Source of the DNA: Rhodamnia argentea
Taxonomy: Eukaryota > Streptophyta > Magnoliopsida > Myrtales > Myrtaceae
Length of the DNA stretch: 64,000 nt
Direction: 5' to 3'
Assembly: GCF_020921035.1 (NCBI RefSeq)
Contig: NC_063155.1
Location: 10,029,001 to 10,093,000, forward strand
The notes under the pieces: model-generated
Database searches by the model: none
Seen by the model: only the letters and a program-made list of their open reading frames with translations
What the model was told of the DNA's origin: nothing
Program-made: the position numbers and the translations under genes
Shown here: positions 35,276-47,500 of the stretch, one piece after another
Position numbering within the stretch: position 1 is the stretch's first letter
Layout of the letters: the number at the start of each line of letters is the position of its first letter

Positions 35276-35865
35276 ATCCCTGATAAGGCAAGATGCCTTA
35301 TAACAACTTCCGGGATGATATAAAAGCCCGAGACTGTAGGGCTAAATGATCTCAAACGACTTTTCTGCAAGCAAACAATGCTGCAGATGCAGAGCACAAT
35401 AGACAGAAGAATGTGGAATTTCCACCCTTAATGACCACTCCTCTTCACCAATTATACATTAATATCTTGGAGTACATGGGCTCGCAAATTCAGAAAATAC
35501 AATTGGAACTGCATTAATCAGACACGAACCATCTACCCAAACGGTTCAGATTTACAGAGGCTCTGAACCAGTGTGGCGAAAGCAGAGCTGACTGTTCTAC
35601 TGCTCCCTGCCGACTGAGAGAGTCAGGAGAACATCAGACTTCGTAAAATATAAGTCCTGCGTACTTCAAAGATTGATACAACCCCAACAATATTCCTGAC
35701 ATATACATCTCTCTCTCCAGTATGAGCATGTACAGACATATTTACTCTGAATAACTACAAAAGCAAAAGCGAAAGGGGAAAAGAAAAGGACAACTAAGGA
35801 CTCTCCTATCTGACTTACAAGGCTCTACCGTACAACAGAATCAGCATACCTTGGTGACTACGAGT

Positions 35866-38800
35866 TTAGACTTCAACATTGGCTTTATTACCAGCGAGGA
35901 TCAGAGAGATCTCAAGGCCACGACTAAATGCTTGGTTAAAGAGAAGACGAGATTGGAAAGTGGTGACAAATGGGAACCACGACAAACTAGCAACTGGAGC
36001 AAAGATGAGCATACCCATCCCGGCATCATACATTCTGGCAAACTCCCTTACTGAATCCCACAATCCTAGGCTCCAGACTACCTTCTTCCATGCAATTGCC
36101 AGCTGTTTAAGTTCAAACACAAAGGAGTACAAAAATGTTGAGCAATGCCACCTTTAGGAAAAAGAACTTACAATGACGTAGAAAGCTTGGTTTTAATCTT
36201 AAGTACTTACACAAAGTATGCCCCAGCCGGTAGGAATAAATGCAAGAATACTTGCGAACAAGTCAGCTATTGTCAGACGAGTAAATATAACAACAAGGCA
36301 GAGGGCTGCAATAAGTCCCAATGATGTGACTCCTTGAATAAATCGCATAAATAGTTGGAAGTTGGTAGATTTTTTTGGGCTGAAAGTATAAATCTACACG
36401 GCAACAAGAAACAACAGATAGTACCAGTTAAAATCTCCGACAAAAGACAACCATAGCAAGGGAGAGATGCAAACGGGAAGATGAATCCACACCTTGAAAA
36501 TCATGACAATGCCAGCCAACACTGCCCAAGAGAAGCCGTAAATCTGCAATCAAAAGCAATTGCTATGATGTAAAGTAGACAGCCACCCTAAGGCATGTTT
36601 CTCCATTGACATTGTGAACTCAATTAAATTCCCAATCTAAATCGAATCATCTCATGTACAATGTAACAGAGAAAACTTTGATTGGAAACAGTAGAGATAT
36701 ATGTAAGAATTTTCCTTTTCTGTATGCTGCTTCTTGTTATTCCCAATAGGATGGCGCGGTAACAGATCGATTCTTCCAAAGCGCGCCCCGTTCGTGCCGC
36801 TCGCAACAATCCAACTAGTTCTCCAGGTCGAAATGGAAAAGAAAAAAGGGAGGTTTGTGATGATTTTGAAATCTTTTCTACTAGGTAATCCAGTATCCTA
36901 AATCTTTTCTACTAGGTAATCCAGTATCCTTATGCATGAAGATAATAAATTCGGTCGTTATGATCGGACTCTATCATGGATTTCTGACCACATTCTCCAT
37001 AGGGCCCTCTTATCTCTTCATTCTCCAAGCTCGAGTTATGGAAGAAGGAGAAGAAGGAACCGAGAAGAAGGTATCAGCAACAACGGGTTTTATTGCGGGA
37101 TAGCTCACGATGTTCATATCGATCTATTAGGTGCCTCTACATCTAGCATTGGGTAGACCTCATATAATAACTGTCCTAGCTCTACCGTATCTTAAACCTT
37201 TCATTTATAACGTGGATAGATAATGTCGATCATATCCAGTACGTCAACCACAGTGTGCCCCGTTGCAGTATATTAATTTCACATTGCATCAGAGTCGACA
37301 TGACGAGTTTGAAAACTTTCTCTAATCATTATCTTGCCTTCTATTCTAGTTATTATGCTCCTGTGTAAGGTTACATCCACATCTGGTGCTTCATTTGTAA
37401 AGTATGAGTCACACGAGAGGATGTGCATTAAGAAATATGTATGATACATATGCAGCGGGCCTGTCTCTTGACCACACAAACTATTTACAAAAATAACAAT
37501 CATATAGCAAGTTGAAAATCCATCAAGCAAAGCACACCAAATCTATTTATCCATTTTCATTTCACCAGGATTGGATGTCATCTCTCTCTGGTTTTCATAG
37601 TGCATTACACAAGGACTAGCTGTGATGTCTGAAAATCATTGCAGTGTCAATGCTAACACATTAAGAATAAGGTGTGAAACAAGGCCATTTAAAATACTAG
37701 AATTTATTGCCTAAGATCCTGGCAAAACTTCAATGCCCAAAGGATAGATTAAACAAATTAATACAGCCTTCATACAAACCTAAGTGCGGCTTTCTAACAA
37801 GAATTGTCTCAAAAAGCAAGACTAGCAATTAGATAAAAATAAAGGTGAAATTAACAAAGAGAACAGGGATTTGTCATGAGACAAGGGGCCAAGAAGTTTA
37901 CCGCAAGAGATGTGTCCTTCCCAGTAAGGTGGAGTTTGTACACAATGCCATATTGGAATAGAAAGAACCTTATGCTTAATATTGTTTCCAATATTCGACC
38001 CCTTAATGTATGGATATGCACCTGCAAAACCAGGGCACGTTTCAAAATAATAGACACAAGATGAATTAGGGAACCATGCATCAGAGGAAAAAAGGGACAT
38101 TGACAAGAAATATGAACAGGATATTCCTATAAACTTTGAATCATGTAAAACTTCCATAAGAATAAAAGAAAAAATAAAGAAAATCATAAATCCTGCCCGT
38201 CTCTGAGATTACCCTTGGCAAATTCAGAAAAGCAAAACAAGCAGATGAAGTAAAGGAGGGGCAGCAGGTAGATAAAGGAAAACAAGGAAAGTCAAGTTTG
38301 AAGCCAATAATCAACAGAATTTATTCCAACCCTAGAACTATGAAACAAATTTTCTTTTGTCTGCAACGAGAAATGGCAACCGGAAAACAAGTACATGCCT
38401 GTTCTTCTTCCCACCAAAATTCCCAGCTATTTTCCCCCTTCACCCCTACTCCACCTCTATATAGAAGCCAGTTGGTCCAATCATCAAAGTCCTCCACAGT
38501 CCTGCTCAACAAAAGATGGTAAATACGTGTTTGGAAAAAATACAGCACCTTGTCATCCAGCCAACAGATTAATGTCAAGAAAAGACTAGAAGTCACAGTT
38601 AGGTTAATACAAAATCATTGAAATTTGAACTAAAGAGGTAAATGGTAAAGAACTGCTGGACTTACTTTTGCCACTCAAAACCTGAGGGATTAAAGATATA
38701 TGGAGCAAAGAGCCATGAGATGACAAGGAACCAGCTGCTAAGAGTTAGTAAAACAAAAGAAACAGCGCCTCCTTCTGTATATCCATATGCTATATACACT

Positions 38801-41514
38801 ATCAGTAGTAGTGCGACTTCAAGCCTGTACTCCAAGAGTAAAAACAAAAAGAAAATCACGTGAGTATTGATTTGAGAATTTGTACTGCTTATATAGAATA
38901 CAATACAGAACAAAGAGAGGCCAAGAAAATGCACAACCTAGAAATTCTGCACAGGGGAAGATGGCCAGAAAGGGGAAAGCACTAAACTAAACAATCCTTC
39001 CAATGTAAATTGTAACTCACGCTTTAACGAAGTGACTTCTTGAGTAAAGCCTGTAATTTTCAGCAAACTTGATGTGACGGACAACAAAGCCTCTCCCAGT
39101 TGCTCTGTACTGTTGATCCAAATAAAATAAATAAAGTTAAACAATCTTAAAGCACAAGAGCAAAATGAGTTCAGAGATACTTGGACTTAGGCTCCTACCT
39201 TTGCCCCTCCATGAAGAATAGTTCGTCCAAAATAATGAGTCCTAGTTCCCAATGAGAAGGTGAAGAATACAGAACACAGCTGGAGTTGCATCGTGATAAA
39301 ACTGAAAACAGCCTGCAAATAAAAAAGAAAAACAGGAACTATATGACGTATCTTTTTTTTGGTAGAATATTTCATATACTGTTGACTAGCGTGAAAATCA
39401 ACAAATTTTTACAGTATGGCTCAGGATCCTGTCTGCTACTCAATATGACAATCCCTCTCTCTCTCTCTCTCTCTGTGCCAGTGTGCGTGAGAGAGAGATC
39501 CTGTCTGCTACTCAATATGACAAGCTCTCTCTCTCTTTGCCAGTGTGCGTGAGTGAGAGAGAGAGAGAGTCACACATCCACTTCAAAATTGCAGTGCAGT
39601 AAAAATGGCAAGATGATCAACTCTCATTAAAATTGATAAAAGTTCGCTGAGGCAGACAAAAAGAATGCGATAAAGATAAGGGGAATGTACTGACTAACCT
39701 TCAGTAATCCCTGCTCAAGGATAAAGCCCATAATCATGGGCACAGCAGTAAAAACTCCAATTTGAACCAAGAACTGTGCATTCAGAACTGCATTTAAGGC
39801 CGTATTTCCCAACATTTTGGCCTCCAATGAGATCCCTTCATCAAGTCCAGAGAACGCCTGAAACAAGTCACACAGAAAAAAAACACCCAGTAAACAGTCT
39901 GATAGACATTTCATTCCCATGCTATTTGAGTAGATAGCCAAAAACAAAAGGCATCAAGTAACCAGTATTATGAAAGACATGCACTGTTACACCAATTTGG
40001 AGAATTTGATACATAGAAGTATATCTGCATATACATATTTCCTATACTGCCCTTCCAAATTCCATTTATGCTCGCTGGTCACTCGGTCCGACCACAGATT
40101 TGAAAGAACAAGTGAAGAAGTAATTACACAACGATTCTCTGTAAGTACCATGTCTAAAAGTTCCAAAAATATTAAGATATGACGAGTTTCGTGTAGAGTT
40201 TCTATGATAATCCAAATTCGGAACTTATTTGTTCACATCGCTGTGCACTAGGACTTGCATAAAGCAGCAGCCTATAGAGTTACTTACCAGAAACTCATAA
40301 AAAAGTACAAGACAATCTCCACCTTCAAATTCAAATTGTACACATGATTGATTCAAAGTAAAAGAGAGATTGAGGATGGCCATCTTACCAGGTAAACCCT
40401 CCCATATAAGAAAATATATATCGTAAGGACTGTCATCTGTATTGAACAAAGTTTACACCACATTCAGAAAAATAATTCCATTGTACAGTTACCATTAAGA
40501 GAATTTAATGAATAGGTAAATCATACCATTGTGCAAACATAATAACCAACAGTGGTGAAGAAGAACGAAAGCATTCTAAAGAAGTCAAAAAGTTGTCCAA
40601 GGCGGTACACATCCCTGCTAAGAACTTGTTCTCCATTACCACCAGCTACTTTTCCCTCAAACAGAGCAATCTGATTTAAGCCAACATCCCTGCCCTTTCC
40701 TACCTACATAAAACATAAGCAATAAGGTTATACCAAAAAATTCATGGTCTTCTAAGTAGAGATAGAGATTGTTCCTCCACGAAAACCTGAATGTACTCAT
40801 GGTGTGTGATATTGCCCTGCCTCAATGTGGAATTGAACCCTGCAGTATTTAAAAATACCAAGATGAGACTAATTAGGAAGCAAGTCGTGTTTCATCCAAA
40901 GAGTTGAACAATAAACTTTCATACAAACATATCTGAAGAAGGTGCACTAACCATGCAGGGGACTATCAGGGCTACACTAGCATAGACTTTAAAAAGATCT
41001 TAAGCTTCTCCATATACAGGTCAATGAAGTCGTGACATTTAAGGTATTAACTAAAGGCTATTTCTTCATATTGACCCCACAAAATTAGGGAAAAGAAAAC
41101 AGATCTACAAAATCAAAGGAAGAGTGAAGATCATACAAATCACGCCCATCAGGCAGAAGTTGAGGGGTATATTCATATGTTAGATTAACAACATGAGTTT
41201 CTCCATTTCACTCTTCCCATATAATCCAAAAGATGGAAGAAGGAATCTCGAGGATATATTCATGTGTTATGAAGAAATGCAAGTATCTCCCGGCCCATCA
41301 GGCAGAAGTTGAGGGGTATATTCATATGTTAGATTAACAACAAAAGTTTCTCCATTTCACTCTTCCCATATAATCCAAAAGATGGAAGAAGGAATCTCGA
41401 GGATATATTCATGTGTGTTATGAAGAAATGCAAGTATCTCCCAAGGTAAAAAATTTGCTAAAATCGCAGAACCTTTGTTCTAATGAAGGTGGAAATCTCT
41501 CAGCTAATTGATAA

Positions 41515-41570
<56 letters not shown>

Positions 41571-44500
41571 ACTTTAAGGTTCAGCCAAAATTTGGTTACA
41601 ATATTAACCATTAATTTAATAACATATTAAGTCAAACTCTTAAATCAAGGTTTGTTTCTAAACAAGAGCGTTTTCAATTAGCTTTACTTATGTTGTCAAC
41701 CAGCAAACACCCATAGTCAAACGCCACTTATCACTCAACAGAAATAAACTAGTTAGAATGAAAAAAATACATGTATACCTGCGTATATATCTTCACTGAT
41801 ATTTATGACACGTGATGCCTTACTAATACCTCCTCGAGTTATGTGAAAGATACGGTCAAATACATCTGGATGTCCATAGTGCATACGGACCCTGAAGGTT
41901 ACAACAAAGTGGCAATCATTAGTATCTAATAGTATGATTCCGATGAGGTTATGTCTATATATAGACATTGGCGTTATGAATGGTGGGACAAGATGTCCAC
42001 ATGTGCTTGCGCTTTCTCAGGGAGGAGTCGTGTCCGACACAAAACTCAGACTCGGTATTAAGAACTGGTTTAATAATAGGTTCCAGACCACTTACTTCAA
42101 TGGATAAGCTAACACCCGTTGACCGAGAGTCACAAAACTAGTCTCTTGCTTGGACATGAACGATGCCAAAGATGAGACACTGCAGGAAAAAGTTGTTCGC
42201 GTTTGATAGAGTGCTATCAATAAAAAGAAAGGAATAACGTAATCACAAGACAATGATGCCCAACCTTCCCGTGAAGACGTGTTCTCTAACACCAAGAATG
42301 GTTGGAGGTCTCAGGCCATGATTTCCTCGAAATTCATCGAGAAGATTTCTCATTTTCATTGCCTCCTCAAGGTAATTGTCCTACAAATGAAGCAGGAGAA
42401 GATTATCACATTTTGCCATGTGTTTGATAGACGACTATTTCCAACATCAATATCTATCCAAAGCAAAACAGAGCACGAAAAACTACACCCTTTGCGAAGT
42501 AAATTAAAGAGCAAGCAAAGTAATATGCATAGCACAAACTAGAAATGACAACAAAAAAGTACCTCTCAAAATCTACTTAGAATTATTTGCCAAGAAATAT
42601 ACAAACAATAATGTATGGAGTTACATCGGAGAGCGTTTTGTTCTTCTAACATGCAACATTCACTCAAAAGCTACCGAAACGCCAAAGAAGAGACACATGC
42701 TCCCAAACATTTACTAAGTGTACACCTCAACATCCTATAATTGTACTTGTGATTTGCTGCAAGAGGCACACTTTTTCAAATGGAAGAGTTTGAATATATA
42801 CTCTGAAATCAAGTTAAAAAAGGAATATTGAACCAAATAAGCTTCAACATGAGATCTCTTGTTCAGCTGACCATGAATGTGAAGCATCAGCTGATACATT
42901 TCAACTTTGAGTTCCACTATTGGTTCATTATCTGATGCAGCAATGTCGAGGAGCACCTCCAAGTGTATCTTTTTCGAAAGTTCTTTTAGTAATATAAATA
43001 TGTATTTCCTTTGCCAATTCAATTCCCATATTAACTGGATAGAAGAAGACGATGTTTCTCAAGGAGAGTGGACCTACCTCAGCCTATTTGTCCAACAAAA
43101 ACATCTCAGCAAAAATTAAGACTTTTCCGTTATACAATAATTTCAACCAGAATTTTAAGTCAAATATCCTTGAATCCGAACTGCGGTTATGTCCACAACC
43201 TTTCAAGTCCCAATAGAAGGCTTCCAGAAGCAAAAGTATTAATATCGAAGGCTATGTTGATGCATTCCAGAGTTGATTAGATGAGGAAATTTGCAGTATT
43301 CCACACGTTAGATTTGCCATAATACCAAAATGCCCATAAAGATCGTTGTTCATCATCAACTCTGTATGTGAAATTGTAACTACCCATAGAAGATAACCTA
43401 TGATTTACTCTCAAATATTGTATCATCAACAGACTAAAGCTAAAAACAGTACAACTATTACTTTACAAGGAAATGCTCAAGGATGATTTGTGGAGAAAGA
43501 GAGTGTTGTGTGTGTGCTATTACTGGTCTTCATATTAAGCAGGTATTCAAACAGTTCTTTACATGACAAGGAGAAATTTATGGAAAAGAACAAAACGTGA
43601 TTTCGTCGAAGAGAAAAAATAATCATGCAGGCTAAAATCATTGGATGTTTCAACTGACGTTTCCCAGCATTCAATATTATTCAGGCCACCTAGCATTCAG
43701 CATAAGCCAGATTCTTTTAGTTACGAGATAGTTGAATCCAATAAAGCTTTGGGCAGTGCCAACTATAATTGGGTTGCAAAATTAGCATATTAAGCAATGT
43801 GCAAGCAAACCAATTTGCATACCAACTTTACATTGCTAGCATTATTCTTCAGCTTTTCTCTAATTATAAATGTACTCATTACCACATTGAAGCAGCTGTC
43901 AAAACTTATGTCAGGATTTTCTTTCTCCGAATATCTATTCTAGAATAGATTGTATAGCTTATAAAAGCATGGTGAAGTGTTCGCATAAACAAGAAAATCT
44001 TCTTCACCTGATTCATGTCAATAGTCTGAATAGCATCACCGCGAGTGAAAACAATAGCATGGTTTTGGTTTTCAGGTTTTCCTTCTCCAAGCTTTGGATC
44101 CCCAGGAAGTTTAATGGAATATATTTCCTGCAAAAGAAAGAAGGCAGCATATAAGCACAAGTTGCATGGGGGAGAAAAAAGAGCCGCCAGCTGTTTTATG
44201 GATAGAACATATAAGAAAATACAAACGAATACACAAAAAAAATCTTCAATCAGATGATATCATGAGGTTCTTTATTACCTATAGATTCTTTCGTTACAAA
44301 ATTCACTAGCAACAAATAGTAACCAAGTACCATTTTCTAAGATCCCATTTGGTGATGTCATATCTCGTTGTATCTACAATAAGGTAGTAGTGAAATTTGT
44401 GGGATCATTGCCAACTTTTCTAAAAGCTTAAGCTATTAGATGAAATGTGATTTAATATTTAAATATTCTATCACTCCCCTTCACGCCCAAGTACCAAGTG

Positions 44501-47500
44501 TGGATATATTTAATTGGGGAGGCAAGTGAGGCCTGAAAAAATTTGAACTCGGGATCTCCTGTTACGATACCATGTGAGAATTTGGTGGGAACTATCAATT
44601 ATTCTAAAAGCTTAAGCTATTAGATAAATGCACGGTTTAATATTTAATATTCTATCGGTAGTGTTACAAAGTGTCAACAAGGCACTAGTTAAGCGCACTT
44701 TAAAATCGAATTTTCTAAAGATTGATTACACATGAAGCTTTGGAAACTGTAAAGTTCCTTTGATTTGTCACAACATCCGCAGGAGACACTCTTTAACCTT
44801 TTTCCTTACAATACTCCAAAGTTCATTTTCATTAAACAATTCCAAAGATAATATCATTTATCAACTTCCTGAAGCACCCAAAATTCACAAGTTATCAAAT
44901 TTTTTTAAAATTCTGTAAGTAAATCTTTTCCACATAGTTTATGGAAAGAAATGTTATGCACGGAAGACAAGGCAGCACTCGGTAACGATTGACAAGATAA
45001 TTACCTCGCTCTGCAGGGGATGTACTATGGATAATAACTACATAACAAGAGTAGCATATACCTGGTCTTTTCCATTTACATCTGCTTTCACAAGTTTTGA
45101 ATAAAATTCCTTGGAGACATTTCCTTCAGCTACAACGCTTTCCTCCACATGTATGAAAGCAACACGGAGTGCCTCATTCCTAATCAGAAAATTTAATTAA
45201 AGAATTGACTGAAAATGCAGGTCAATCATAAATGTTTTGCTTCAAATTTATGCAATATTCCTACCTTCTCCATCACATACTTGCCTAACAAAAAAGGTTT
45301 GACAAAAATAATTTTATGGGGAGTAAGGGGGGGCCGAGAGAAGCCGAGCCCATCTGTGAAACATAATCATATGACAGGTCTTTGACCAACTAAGTTACAT
45401 GTAATGTATACATGTCTATAATGCCTAGACAAATCCCGTAAGTTATATGAGATACTTTAGCAAATGCCATCCTAACAAATATGTCATAGTGAAGAAACTC
45501 CATATACATACCATAGACATGCAAAGCGTTGTAAAATAAAATCTAGAAGGCTTACCTCTGTAACAAAAGAGCAATATCAGCAGCTTCTGGAGCCTTCTTC
45601 TGCTTCTGCTGCCCATAAATTTGGCATGACACCACATAAGTAAACTTCAGATCTGCTTGAGCCCGTGCCTCATGTGACAGTTCAAAACCTTGAGTTGATA
45701 GGGAGTTTGCCCGAGAATTGTCTACCACTAGAGTCATGATATCATATTTAAGTAAGGGCATGCTTCACCCTAAACAGTAAAAAGATTTACTGCAAAAATA
45801 TCGGCCATACCTCCCAAAGGTCTCCCTTCCAGAAAACTTTGTAGCATCAAAGCCCTTCTATAATACATCATCCCACGCACTGTTTCATGATGACTGAACG
45901 ATCAGAAATTTTCCTATTGAAGGGTGCCTTCCACTTCGAGATGAATGTGATCCAAAGAATAGGAAAAGATAGAAATGTTCTAACCAGTTCTTGCTAAAGT
46001 CTGTCCACGATAAGAAACCCAAAATCGAAGCTCCAAAGAATCACTAGAACTATCTTGAAGTTCTGCATCCCCAGTGGACTCATCTCGACCAATCCGTTCC
46101 AAGAAATTTACCCATTCATCTAAAGAAAGTAGGTATTAGCCCTGTGAGCTTGAAAACCGAAGCATCAAAAAAAGCAATCTAGTGTATAGATAATTTTGAA
46201 CAACTCGTTCTGGAAATCTTTTATTAGATAAGAGCTTAAAAACACCAGGAAAAGGGAAGACTAATCTAGAAATACCATATTTCTCTCATTTGCTTCTCTG
46301 TCAAATGTAAACCGCTAACACTCCACTATACAATGCCACATCAGGTGCGAACGAGTATCTAAAACTAAGACACTCCGAGCACAAGAAACAACAAGTCTAT
46401 GCGTGGTTTAATATTTAATTATTCTATCAAAAGGAAAAAACAAGAAACTATACTTAAGCTTCCTAACAAGAGCAGATCTTTCTGAACAGCACAAAAGGTG
46501 TGCCAACTGGCCAAGACTATGTACCAACCATATGGTATTCCATTTGGTTAGGTTATCAAACTAAAATTGCTATTTATTCTCAAAGTTAGCAATCTAACGT
46601 CATAAAAAAGTACAGGAAAGCATGCAATAATTGAAGATGACAGATAAGGTCAATGTCAAGTCAAAGGGATAAGAATTCATACAGGAAATCGTCTCGTTAA
46701 TAAAAGAAGAGCCTAGTCATCATAGTTACCAGGAAATATCTTTTGAAGATAGAAAAGAGTGGATATTCCATCTTCATTCTCTTTTTGCAAGTCGGAGGAA
46801 CTATATATAACAGTCTCACTGTAGTACGGCGTGAAGACACTGTTTCAAGCAAAACAAGGCGAACAATGGGTAAAGAAGGTAAGAAAGCTCATGGCCCAAA
46901 AGCTGCCTGAAATATGGGGAAGTGACCTGAATGGCATCATTTCACTAACTGGCTTTGCTGATGGCATATCCATGAACAACGAGTTGGTAAAAAATTCTAA
47001 TCTCCTCCTCGCTTCCAGATTTTTTGGAATATTAGCTGCTGTTTCTTTAACAGTGAGAAGCAGGTGCAGACGCTTCACCTGCTCCTTCTGTTCCAAGAAA
47101 AACAAATGACTCAAAAACTAGAATAGTATCATCTTCGACTTGCGTATGTCCAAAGATCCTTACAATTTCTGGAACCCTGGGCCACTCAACCCTAGAAAAT
47201 AGTCTGCTCTCATTCCGTGCCCTGGCCAATATATTCCATGTATCCAGCTGCTCCCTGAAGCATTTTCAAAAACAATCTTTTAACTCACCCAAATATTAGA
47301 ATCAGATCCAAAGAGCCAAACAAAATGTGAGCTGACTCAATACCTCAAGTCAGATGACAGCAAATCATGTGTAACAACCTCATACAGATCATATATAGCT
47401 TTCGCAGCACCATTGGCAAGTTCAGGAGTTTCATTCCGTGTCTGGCAAAAAAGATTTGCACCACAAATAACAGAATAATTTAGGTAAAGTTCACATGGCC

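Noticed and set aside
46401..46428. 28-base match to the end of the family B TRIM repeat (GGTTTAATATTTAATTATTC)
   Set aside because: Too short and AT-rich to call an insertion, with no target duplication or second repeat.
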